A DNA stretch of 64,000 nt from Saccharibacillus sp. CPCC 101409. Its GTDB lineage: Bacteria > Bacillota > Bacilli > Paenibacillales > Paenibacillaceae. The position numbers were made by a program, and so were the translations under genes. Positions 1 to 7,284 of this stretch are shown piece by piece (position 1 is the stretch's first letter; the number at the start of each line of letters is the position of its first letter). The notes below the pieces were generated by a model. The model ran no database searches. It worked only from the letters and a program-made list of their open reading frames with translations, and was not told the origin of the DNA. Location of the stretch: the NCBI RefSeq assembly GCF_030518235.1, contig NZ_JAULSA010000007.1, positions 1-64,000 on the forward strand. The letters are read 5' to 3'.

Positions 1-54
1 CCTCGATTCGTTGACCTACGCCTTACGCCACCGTACCTCGCTGGTGGGGTGCTA

Positions 55-130
55 AGTAGTAACTACTCCTGCAGTTATTTTCGCAAAAGAGCGTTTTTAG
101 AGAGAATTAAGTGTATCTGCGACGTTATTT
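55..130 (+). repeat. Right half of a four-box intergenic element (type 1), cut by the window edge
   Basis: Two copies of the type 1 motif start at 55 and 105, a 50-bp step. The second (105-130) carries TTAAGTGTATCTGCG followed by GTTATTT. It matches the third copy of the complete cluster at 10308, which carries ATAAGTGTATGAGCG followed by GCTATTT. Both copies are forward, as copies 3 and 4 are in the complete clusters, so copies 1 and 2 should lie just left of the window. The element sits directly before the gene at 192. Function unknown. Confidence 0.6.
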
Positions 131-191
131 TTCTCTAGGCGGTCGATGCTCGCTAACCCAGCGTCCGCACAACCCGATAAGGAGGGCAAGC

Positions 192-902
192 ATGAACAAC
201 ATCGAAGCGATCGAACACCTGCTTAACGCTCCAATCCCGGCTTCACGTTTCGATCCCCATTTCGACTCCCGCGCCGATCCCGCCTCCCCGCCGGATGCCC
301 GCCAAACCGCCGCCGCGATCAACCGCGTGCTGACGAAGATGGATCGCGGCGAGCGAATGACACTGAACGGCTGTTTATCCGCGCGGGCGCTGTCGAACCT
401 CTATCCGATCCTGAACGATACCGTGCTGGAGCGGGAGGCCCGGGAACATATCGTATGGACGCATTTTTTGCACGAATCCAAACGGCGGGGCGAGATCTGG
501 ACAGACGAATTCGTGCAGCGGATCGTCGCGGAGTACCGGGCTAACCGCTATATCGCGGTGGAGAGTCTTGTCGTGCAGGGTTTGAAAGAAGACCGTGTTA
601 CCGAAACGCAGATCGAGCGGCTGGCGGAAGTCATGGAAGCCAAAGCTTTCGTCAAAGAATCGGCGGCGTTCCGGTGCAGGGAGAAAGTAAAAGCGGGCGG
701 GGAATTGGACGCCGAAGAAGTGTCGCGTCTGCTGCGTCTGCGCGCGTTCTCTACGCTGGATTACGCGCTCGACCGGCGGGCGGTCCGGCCGGAAGCGCTG
801 CGCCGCTTCGCCGAACCGGAAGCCGGCGAGCAGGATCGCAAAACGAAGGAGCGGCTGTTTGCCAAAGCGCGGTGGAACCGAAGCGCAGAGCCGAACGATT
901 AG
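192..902 (+). CDS. Hypothetical protein, 236 aa
   Basis: I do not recognise this protein. It is soluble and highly charged, with no signal peptide or membrane segment. The middle (residues about 60-200) looks helical, with short repeated helix-turn-helix-like units rich in Glu, Arg and Ala, which would suit a HEAT-like or all-alpha fold; that is a guess. The ATG at 192 is chosen because an AAGGAGGG site lies 7 bases upstream, whereas an in-frame ATG at 111 lies inside the intergenic repeat and has no ribosome site. Codon use matches the GC-rich neighbours. It appears to be a single-gene unit ending just before an imperfect inverted repeat (906-913 with 958-965). Confidence 0.6.
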   Translation: MNNIEAIEHLLNAPIPASRFDPHFDSRADPASPPDARQTAAAINRVLTKMDRGERMTLNGCLSARALSNLYPILNDTVLEREAREHIVWTHFLHESKRRGEIWTDEFVQRIVAEYRANRYIAVESLVVQGLKEDRVTETQIERLAEVMEAKAFVKESAAFRCREKVKAGGELDAEEVSRLLRLRAFSTLDYALDRRAVRPEALRRFAEPEAGEQDRKTKERLFAKARWNRSAEPND

Positions 903-1116
903 GAGGTTATGCCGATCTGCGGGACGCTCAAGCCCGGGCCGGTGGAAGCCTCGCACGGGCATAACTTCGCCTGTCATTTATATTCTTGTATATTCTTCAT
1001 TCTTCTTAATTTTCGATTTCATCGCGGGATTCATCGTTTATTTCGGATCTCATTGTTTATTGGTTATTGAAGCATCCCCTATTTATTACTCTCGCAGAGG
1101 AAGGAAGAGATCCGTT

Positions 1117-2109
1117 ATGTCGTTTGAGCAATTGACGCAGATCAGCGGTTTGAGCGGGTATGAAGGAGAAGTGCGAACGTTTATCGAGGAGCAGGTCGCT
1201 CCGTATGCCGACGAAGTAACCACCGACGCCATCGGCAATCTGATCGTGTTCAAGAAAGGAACCGGCGAACACAAGAAGACCATTATGGCCGCGGCGCATA
1301 TGGACGAGGTAGGCTTCCAGGTCATCAAGATCGAGAAAGACGGACTGATCCGCATCAAGTTTCTCGGCTACTCCCATCTGCGCAGCGCGTATATGTCGAG
1401 AATCGTATTTACCAACGGCACGGTCGGCGTAATCGGCAGCAGCGTGCCGCCCGACGACCTCAAGCATTTTACCCAGCTGTATGTGGATATCGGGCTCAGA
1501 AGCGAAGAAGAAGTCAAAAAGCACGTGAATGTGGGCGACAACGCGGTGTACATCGGGCCTTACACCGAGCTGGCCGGAGGGTTTGCGGTAGCCAAAGCGA
1601 TCGACGACCGGGTCGGCTGCCATATGATGATCGAGTCGCTCAAATCGCTGAAGGAATGCTACAACGACGTGTATTTCGTGTTTACGGTGCAGGAAGAAGT
1701 GGGCTGCCGGGGATCGAGGGTCGCCGCCGAGCGGATCAAGCCGGATATCGGTCTTGCGGTCGATATTACGCCCGCGCACGACACGCCCGGCGATCTGACG
1801 GGCAGCAACGCGGTCGGAGCCGGGCCGGCGATCAAAGTGTCCGACACTTCGGTGATCTGCGACGAGCTGCTGGTCTCCACGCTGAAAAAGCTGAGCGAGC
1901 AAAACGGTATTCCGTATCAGCTCGATGTGATCTACGTCGGCGGCACGGACGCCAGCTCGATCAACCAGTCGCATTTCGGCGTCAAAGCGGCCGGTTTGTC
2001 CGTCGTGACCCGCTATGCGCACTGCGCGAATACGCTGGCGAGTCTGAAAGACGTGGACCACGCGACCCGGCTGCTGACGCATTTTGTGAACGAACGGTAT
2101 GATTTCTAG
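1117..2109 (+). CDS. M42 family metallopeptidase (glutamyl aminopeptidase/glucanase-like), 330 aa
   Basis: Cytosolic di-metal aminopeptidase of the M42 (PepA/FrvX/YsdC) family, which trims N-terminal residues from peptides in large tetrahedral assemblies. The expected residues are visible: His61 and Asp63 in AAHMDEVGF, the bridging Asp163 in AIDDRVGC, catalytic Glu193 with ligand Glu194 in QEEVGCRGS, Asp216 in AVDITPAHD, and His302 near the C-terminus. Length is normal for the family. The ATG at 1117 follows GAGGAAGGAAGAG; longer readings to the left run through AT-rich non-coding DNA. M42 enzymes have often been mis-annotated as cellulases; nothing here supports glucanase activity. It stands alone, convergent with the MgtC-like gene. 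Confidence 0.93.
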   Translation: MSFEQLTQISGLSGYEGEVRTFIEEQVAPYADEVTTDAIGNLIVFKKGTGEHKKTIMAAAHMDEVGFQVIKIEKDGLIRIKFLGYSHLRSAYMSRIVFTNGTVGVIGSSVPPDDLKHFTQLYVDIGLRSEEEVKKHVNVGDNAVYIGPYTELAGGFAVAKAIDDRVGCHMMIESLKSLKECYNDVYFVFTVQEEVGCRGSRVAAERIKPDIGLAVDITPAHDTPGDLTGSNAVGAGPAIKVSDTSVICDELLVSTLKKLSEQNGIPYQLDVIYVGGTDASSINQSHFGVKAAGLSVVTRYAHCANTLASLKDVDHATRLLTHFVNERYDF

Positions 2110-2133
2110 AGAAATTCCGGGAAAAGGAGGTCC

Positions 2134-2157
2134 GGTGGATCTGGCGGAAGCTTATTG
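2134..2157 (+). other. Possible vestigial 7-codon ORF with a strong ribosome site
   Basis: A GAAAAGGAGGT sequence follows the M42 stop codon and precedes a GTG that opens only seven codons before TGA. It may be the remnant of a deleted downstream gene. The TGA lies in a GC-rich inverted repeat (2143-2151 with 2165-2173) that could act as a terminator for the convergent genes, although no T-run follows. Confidence 0.25.
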
Positions 2158-2177
2158 AATCGGCGCTTCCGCCCCGT

Positions 2178-2867
2178 TCAATACTCCACCGCCGCCACCT
2201 GCGGATCGTCCTGGAGCCGGCAGACAAGCTGTGGCGTATCGAACCCGCCCGCGACGCGGATGACCGCTTTGACATCCAGCGTGCCGGCGGTCTTTTTGCT
2301 GTCTTTGATCTTCAAGCTCAGGATCGCGGCGCTGTGCCGCTGGAAGATTTCGCGCAGATGCTGCGCCGAACCCGGTTCGTTGAGGATCTGGAGCGTGAGC
2401 ACTTCCGTTTTGGGCGAAGACAGCGAGGACAGCCATTTGAATTTGCCGTGCAGCAGAACCTGTCCGAAGATCACAAGCAGCGTGGCGGCGATGCCGACGA
2501 AATACAGACCCGAGCCGACCGCGAGCCCGATGCCCGCCGTCGCCCAGATACCCGCGGCCGTGGTCAGCCCTTTGATCGTTTCGCGCTGCATGAAGATGAT
2601 GCCGGCTCCGAGAAAGCCCACGCCGGATACGACCTGCGCCGCGACCCGCGACGGATCGAGCGACATATTATCCCAGCCGATCTGATCCTGGAAGCCGTAT
2701 TTCGAGACGATCATCATCAGCGCCGAGCCGATCGCCACGATAAAGTGGGTGCGCACGCCGGCTTCTTTCATCCGGTTCTTGCGCTCGTACCCGATCGAAG
2801 CCCCGCACGCCGAAGCGGCAATCAGCCGAAGCAGATAGTCCAGTTGAAACAGATGATGAATACCCAC
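2178..2867 (-). CDS. MgtC/SapB family membrane protein, 229 aa
   Basis: The N-terminal ~140 residues form four or five hydrophobic helices with the family features: a conserved GASIGYERK segment near residue 20, AGVRTHFIVAIGSALMM near residue 40, and a Gly-rich VVSGVGFLGAGIIF segment near residue 85. A soluble ~80-residue C-terminal ACT-like tail follows. Family members are linked to Mg2+ starvation survival and, in pathogens, to inhibition of the F-ATPase; the role in soil bacteria is not settled. The start is GTG at 2867, placed 6 bases after AAAGGAGG. It is monocistronic and convergent with the M42 gene; no Mg2+ riboswitch is visible in the short leader. Confidence 0.9.
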   Translation of the reverse strand: MGIHHLFQLDYLLRLIAASACGASIGYERKNRMKEAGVRTHFIVAIGSALMMIVSKYGFQDQIGWDNMSLDPSRVAAQVVSGVGFLGAGIIFMQRETIKGLTTAAGIWATAGIGLAVGSGLYFVGIAATLLVIFGQVLLHGKFKWLSSLSSPKTEVLTLQILNEPGSAQHLREIFQRHSAAILSLKIKDSKKTAGTLDVKAVIRVAGGFDTPQLVCRLQDDPQVAAVEY

Positions 2868-3022
2868 GATCTCGCCTCCTTTTTCATGAACGTATATTAT
2901 ACCATAATTGACATAAAGACAGGGCCGTTTTTATTCGAATGAATGGAAAGGAATCAATATAACCATAAAAGGATTGTAGCGCTAACATTCCATTTCAAGA
3001 ACTTTTCTTCGACGACTACAAC

Positions 3023-3053
3023 TTGCGCGAAATCCATGTGTTTAAGATATAAT
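3023..3053 (+). promoter_or_regulatory. Promoter of the ATPase/DUF4276 module
   Basis: A perfect TATAAT at 3048-3053 is preceded by TTGCGC at 3023-3028, with a 19-bp spacer. The TATAAT overlaps an upstream in-frame ATG at 3052, so that ATG cannot be the translation start. This supports the TTG at 3091. Confidence 0.55.
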
Positions 3054-3090
3054 GAAGCGACAAGCAATGTTAATAGCGGAGGTGATCTCC

Positions 3091-4296
3091 TTGATCAAAA
3101 GTTTATACGTGGACAACTTTAAGTCGCTGCAAGATTTCGAGATTGAATTCACCAGTCGATTAACTGTTTTCATAGGCACAAATTCCGTAGGTAAAAGTAC
3201 GGTGCTGCAGGCTGTAGATCTGCTTTCGTATTTTGGTATAGGAAAGCTGGAAGATTACTTGTATAAACATAACTGGAAAGCGGCAGAACTGAAATCGAAG
3301 CTTTATCATGCATCCAAAAGAAATATGAATTTTTCTGTTCGCTTTGCTTTGGAAGATCAGAACTTGCAATGGGATTTTACTCTTGTGGCTAAAAAGAACG
3401 AGCTTACCTGTATTCGCGAGAAGATAACGGTTGGACACGAACGAACGATACTTTTAGCGAGAGACAGTAAAAGTTTAGGATGGTTTGATTTCTCAAAAAG
3501 CAAATTCGATACTTTTCCCGAAATGCAGCTTAACGGATCTATGCTTTCGCTTATCGATCCTTCCCAGGAAGATTACACGTACAGGTTTCCTCAGCTCAGT
3601 ATGTTGAAAGAATATATTTCCAGCATCAAGTCGTTTGAATTGCTTTCGCCGGATTTTATGCGTAAAACCAGCCGATACGACTCCAACGATCTTGGGATCG
3701 GCGGAGAAAGGCTGGGATCGTTTCTTCATAATTTATCTCAGGAAAACAAAGATAAAATCAATTCAAAGCTCAAAGATTACTATCCTTATTTAGAAAAAGT
3801 ATTTACGCAAAAAAAGCAGTATGGTCACGTTCATTTGGGCCTTAGCGAGAAGTTCTTCGGTTCGGACCCATACCCTGTAAATTCGAATTATGTAAGCGAC
3901 GGACTGCTTCGGATCATGGCTATCGTTTCTCTGGGAGCTTTGGGAGAAAATCATAGAGTCCTTTTATTGGATGAAATTGAAGATGGAATAAATCCTAATC
4001 TTGCTGCGGAACTTGTAAATTATTTAAGTGAAATCGGGCAGAGCATGCAGAAGCAGATATTTGTTACAACGCATAGTCCGGTCATATTGAATTACTTTAA
4101 CCGGGACAATATCGTTTACTTGTGGAGGACAAGCAAGGGAAGAGTACATGCGCAAAAAATGTTTGAAAGTCCTGAATTAGCCAGACAGCTCGACTATATG
4201 AATCCCGGAGAGATTTGGCTTAACTTCGAACAAGCTGAAATTGAAGAAGCGCTAATGAAAACCTTGGTTCATTCGGGAGAAAAAGATGCTAATTAA
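3091..4296 (+). CDS. AAA (OLD/ABC-type) ATPase of a two-gene defence-like module, 401 aa
   Basis: Predicted P-loop ATPase of the AAA_15/AAA_21 group found in abortive-infection systems. The N-terminus has the usual IKSLYVDNFKSLQDF lead-in, then Walker A GTNSVGKST (residues 29-37). An SDGLLR signature-like segment lies near residue 270, Walker B VLLLDEIEDG near 290, and the TTHSP switch near 328. The start is TTG at 3091, eight bases after a GGAGGTGATC ribosome site. The more upstream ATG lies within the promoter -10 box. The stop overlaps the next gene by 11 bp, so the two are translationally coupled. Base composition is far more AT-rich than the neighbours, which suggests horizontal transfer. 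ATPase plus DUF4276/TOPRIM-like partner resembles AbiL; the exact assignment is inference. Confidence 0.85.
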   Translation: MIKSLYVDNFKSLQDFEIEFTSRLTVFIGTNSVGKSTVLQAVDLLSYFGIGKLEDYLYKHNWKAAELKSKLYHASKRNMNFSVRFALEDQNLQWDFTLVAKKNELTCIREKITVGHERTILLARDSKSLGWFDFSKSKFDTFPEMQLNGSMLSLIDPSQEDYTYRFPQLSMLKEYISSIKSFELLSPDFMRKTSRYDSNDLGIGGERLGSFLHNLSQENKDKINSKLKDYYPYLEKVFTQKKQYGHVHLGLSEKFFGSDPYPVNSNYVSDGLLRIMAIVSLGALGENHRVLLLDEIEDGINPNLAAELVNYLSEIGQSMQKQIFVTTHSPVILNYFNRDNIVYLWRTSKGRVHAQKMFESPELARQLDYMNPGEIWLNFEQAEIEEALMKTLVHSGEKDAN

Positions 4297-4990
4297 AAAA
4301 GTCCTGATTTACGGGGAAGGACCGACGGATGTAGGAACGGTGGACCCGTATGGGAATTGGTCACAAGGTTGCATCGTTAGACTTCTTCAAAAAATAAATC
4401 CTCAGATATCTCTTGAATTTATAAAGCCGCCTCATAAAAAAGAAATTACTCAAATCAATACTTTGAAAAAGAAAGGACAGCCCCGTTTGGAAGGGCACGC
4501 TAAGATCATACAAAAGCTTTTTATTTATGCGGGTATGCACGAGATGAAATACGATATTATTGCTTATTATGGAGATACCGACCGGGAAACGGGGACTCGC
4601 AACAGCGAAGTTCAAGCCCGTTCCGCTTCTCGGGATGCGTATAACGAAGCGGTTTCGGCATTTTCATTTTTAAGAATTAACGGTATTCCAATTATTCCTT
4701 TAAGAATGCTGGAATCCTGGTTGTTATCCGACCCCGAGGCTTTTTTAAAGGCTTTTAATAGACGGGTAACACTTCCAGGCCGACCTGAACTGTTATGGGG
4801 AGACCGTCATAATCCCAATAGTGATTTTCCGAAAAACAAACTGCAAAAAATTTTGGAATCCATTGGACAGTCAGCCAGCAGAGAAACCTTCTGTGAGATT
4901 GTTGAAAACATCAATATCGATACTATGGAAAAGAACTGTCCGATAAGCTTTCCCCCATTCATCGAAAAAGCGCAAGAGCTGCTGAGATAG
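4286..4990 (+). CDS. TOPRIM-like DUF4276-type protein, partner of the ATPase, 234 aa
   Basis: Likely the effector of the two-gene module. The sequence shows a TOPRIM-like metal site: Glu11 in IYGEGPTD and the Asp97-x-Asp99 pair in YYGDTDRE. These are followed by PLRMLESWLLSDPEAF near residue 140, a signature of DUF4276/RloB-type proteins. TOPRIM folds in OLD, Gabija and PARIS-type systems act as metal-dependent nucleases, so cleavage of DNA or RNA triggered by the ATPase is a reasonable guess. It starts inside the ATPase gene (11-bp overlap) behind a GGGAGAAA site. It shares the low GC content of its partner. A long hairpin follows at 5009-5095. The family match is by pattern only. Confidence 0.75.
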   Translation: MLIKKVLIYGEGPTDVGTVDPYGNWSQGCIVRLLQKINPQISLEFIKPPHKKEITQINTLKKKGQPRLEGHAKIIQKLFIYAGMHEMKYDIIAYYGDTDRETGTRNSEVQARSASRDAYNEAVSAFSFLRINGIPIIPLRMLESWLLSDPEAFLKAFNRRVTLPGRPELLWGDRHNPNSDFPKNKLQKILESIGQSASRETFCEIVENINIDTMEKNCPISFPPFIEKAQELLR

Positions 4991-5008
4991 GATGAAAAGA
5001 CGTCAAAG

Positions 5009-5095
5009 AAAGCATACCGCTGGTACTTGATCCCAAATGAGTGTAAGGCTACGCTCGTCATTTGAAGTGGGACAAAGTATCAAGCAGTATGCTTT
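5009..5095. repeat. Long imperfect hairpin downstream of the defence-like module
   Basis: AAAGCATAC (5009-5017) pairs with GTATGCTTT (5087-5095). The arms continue inward with near-complementary GCT, TACTTGATCCCA-like blocks to an AT-rich loop around 5040-5060. No T-run follows, so it is not a standard terminator. It could be an RNA processing site, a small RNA or the edge of a mobile segment, since GC content rises again just beyond it. Confidence 0.5.
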
Positions 5096-5162
5096 ATTCG
5101 GCGTATTCCGGGAAATTTAATTTTGAATGGCTTTGTTTTCGCGATGATCCCAAGTAAATGGT

Positions 5163-6131
5163 TTATGCGTAGAAATTCCGCTCCCAGCGGTGCTTCTTCA
5201 GCAGTTCGATCTGCTCTTTCGGCAGGCCGCGGCCGTCGCCGATCTTCATGTTCCGCTCCACGTTGCGCACGGATCTCATGCCCGGGATGACGGTCGAGAC
5301 GGCCGGATGGCTGAGCACGTAGCGCAGCGCCGTTTCCGCAATACGGTCTTCGCCGATACCGAGGTCCGACACGATCTTCTGCACGCGGTCGTACACCTGC
5401 TGCTTGCGCTCGCCGCGGAAGTAGTGGCTGCGGAAGTCGTCTTCGTCGAACGTCGTGTCCGGCTCGATGCTGCCCGTCAGCCCGCCTTCGTCCAGCGCGA
5501 CGCGTACAATGACGCCGACATTATGCTTCTCGCACGCCGGCAGCAGTTCGTCTTCGGGCGCCTGTTCGAAAATGTTGTAGATTACCTGCACGCTGTCCAC
5601 GACGCCGCTTTCGATCAGTTTGATCGCGTTCGCCGGCTGGTTGTCGTTGATCGAGACGCCGAAATGGCGGATCTTGCCCTGCTCTTTGAGCTTCCGCACG
5701 CCTTCCAGCCAATCGCCCTGTCCGACCCATTCGTCCGACCATACGTGGAACTGCTGCACGTCGATCGTGTCGAGACCGAGGTTGCGCAGACTGGTTTCGG
5801 TGGAAGAGATCACATGCTCGGCGGTAAACGCTTCGCTTGACGGCACGCCCGCTCGCGCCGGCCACTGTCCGTTCTTCGGCGGGATCTTGGATGCCACATA
5901 GACGGTCTCGGAGCGCTCGCGCACCACCTGGCCGACCAGCTTCTCGCTGTGTCCGTCCCCGTACCCGAGTGCCGTATCGATAAAGTTCAGCCCCAGGTCG
6001 ACCGCCCGGTTCAGGGCGCGCAGCGATTCCGCGTCGTCCGCGCCGCGCCAGCCCGTATTGCCGATCCCCCATGCCCCGTACCCGATCTCCGATATGTTCA
6101 AGCCCGTTTTGCCCAGTGTCCTGTAGTTCAT
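5163..6131 (-). CDS. Aldo/keto reductase, 322 aa
   Basis: NAD(P)H-dependent oxidoreductase with a TIM-barrel fold. The catalytic tetrad can be read: Asp52 and Tyr57 in [10 protein letters not shown], Lys82 in VASKIPP, and His129 in QQFHVWSD. The C-terminal cofactor-binding segment [21 protein letters not shown] is typical. Length is standard. The ATG at 6131 follows GAGGAGGATG. The substrate cannot be told from the sequence; the closest pattern is the YhdN/oxidoreductase Tas-like group acting on small aldehydes. It is divergent from the MerR gene and shares a ~215-bp intergenic region with it, so MerR could also influence this gene. Confidence 0.92.
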   Translation of the reverse strand: MNYRTLGKTGLNISEIGYGAWGIGNTGWRGADDAESLRALNRAVDLGLNFIDTALGYGDGHSEKLVGQVVRERSETVYVASKIPPKNGQWPARAGVPSSEAFTAEHVISSTETSLRNLGLDTIDVQQFHVWSDEWVGQGDWLEGVRKLKEQGKIRHFGVSINDNQPANAIKLIESGVVDSVQVIYNIFEQAPEDELLPACEKHNVGVIVRVALDEGGLTGSIEPDTTFDEDDFRSHYFRGERKQQVYDRVQKIVSDLGIGEDRIAETALRYVLSHPAVSTVIPGMRSVRNVERNMKIGDGRGLPKEQIELLKKHRWERNFYA

Positions 6132-6286
6132 GTGCGAACATCCTCCTCGGCTTCTGGTTTGTCGAAGTTTTGCGTCCGTTTAAATGGAAACGCTTAATCC
6201 TTTAACCCTTTTTGCGTCCGGCGAACGAACAAAAAGCGTTCCGGCGGCATTTTTTTTGCAGAAATCCGTAAATCCGAAGTTCGCGC

Positions 6287-6317
6287 TTGCGCATGACGTT
6301 ACGTCAACCCCTATACT
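6287..6317 (+). promoter_or_regulatory. MerR-type promoter with a palindrome inside a 19-bp spacer
   Basis: TTGCGC (6287-6292) and TATACT (6312-6317) are separated by 19 bp. The spacer contains the palindrome TGACGT-T-ACGTCA (6294-6306). A 19-bp spacer with a dyad centred between -35 and -10 is the hallmark of promoters bound and untwisted by MerR proteins. The next gene encodes a MerR regulator, so autoregulation of the exporter operon is likely. Confidence 0.7.
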
Positions 6318-6348
6318 GAATTCAGGCGGGATAAAAGGAGTGAACGAA

Positions 6349-7284
6349 ATGGACGGAGATATCGAATCGGCCAAAAGGATCTGCGAGGAAGATTCGGAAG
6401 AAAACGCGGGCTGCAAAAAGCCGGAAGACAAGGTCTACACGGTCGGCGCATTCGCCAAATTGACGGGAGTGACGGAGCGGACGCTGCGTTTTTACCATAA
6501 AAAAGGACTGCTTGAGCCGTCCGGCTACAACGAGCTGGGGCATCGGCTGTACACCGGGCGCGACCTGATCCGGCTTCAGCAGATTCTAACGCTCAAATTC
6601 CTGGACTACCCGCTGGAGCGGATCGCCCGGGAGCTGGAAGCGGAAGGCGGCGAACTCAAGCAGTCGCTGGAACGCCAGAGAACGCTGCTGCGCGGCAAAA
6701 AAGAACAGCTCGACCGCATGCTGCACACGCTGGACTATACGCTCGAACTGGCCGAAGACGGCGAAACGGATATCTGGGACGCGGAGATTCTGCTGCTGAT
6801 GATCCAGTCCGTATCGACCGAACGCGAACAGCGCCGCTGGGTGCGGGAGCGGCTGCCGGCGTCGCTGACGGAGATGTTCCTGCCGGAAGAAGATTCCACG
6901 GGGAAGTGGCAGGCGTTCGAACGGGAATCGATGCAGTGGATCTCGCGCATCAAGAAGCTGATGCGCGAAGGAGTACCGCCGGAAGATCCGCGGGTGCGGC
7001 AGTTCGCGCTCGATCTGATGCTGCGGATCGGCGGAGTGATGTCGAAGCTCGAACGGCCTTTGTCCAAAGACGAGCTGCGGAAGCTGGAAGCGCTGGGCCG
7101 GATGGAACCGCCTTATCCGTTCAGCTTCCCGGTGACGTTTACGGCGGACGAGGAACGCTATCTCGAACGGGTGTGGGAGCTGGCGGCCGAAGCGGCCGAG
7201 GCGATGGAGAACGGGCAGCCGCTGCCGGAAAGCGATAGAACCGAAGCGGAAAACGAAGGAGGAGCGGAACATGAACGAAGATAA
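6349..7284 (+). CDS. MerR family transcriptional regulator, 311 aa
   Basis: The winged helix-turn-helix spans residues about 28-95 (YTVGAFAKLTGVTERTLRFY, then GHRLYTGRDLIRLQQI), followed by the dimerisation helix (residues 95-140) and a long helical C-terminal domain resembling TipAS-type or other drug-sensing MerR proteins. A 27-residue acidic N-terminal extension precedes the DNA-binding domain. The ATG at 6349 follows AAAAGGAGTG; an upstream reading from 6184 would cover the promoter and is rejected. The stop overlaps the start of the ABC exporter by 14 bp, so both are one operon. The likely role is sensing a toxic ligand and switching on the exporter. Confidence 0.9.
   Translation: MDGDIESAKRICEEDSEENAGCKKPEDKVYTVGAFAKLTGVTERTLRFYHKKGLLEPSGYNELGHRLYTGRDLIRLQQILTLKFLDYPLERIARELEAEGGELKQSLERQRTLLRGKKEQLDRMLHTLDYTLELAEDGETDIWDAEILLLMIQSVSTEREQRRWVRERLPASLTEMFLPEEDSTGKWQAFERESMQWISRIKKLMREGVPPEDPRVRQFALDLMLRIGGVMSKLERPLSKDELRKLEALGRMEPPYPFSFPVTFTADEERYLERVWELAAEAAEAMENGQPLPESDRTEAENEGGAEHERR

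Noticed and set aside
3052-3090. ATG at 3052 as start of the defence ATPase
   Set aside because: It overlaps the TATAAT box; a TTG at 3091 with an ideal ribosome site is the better start.
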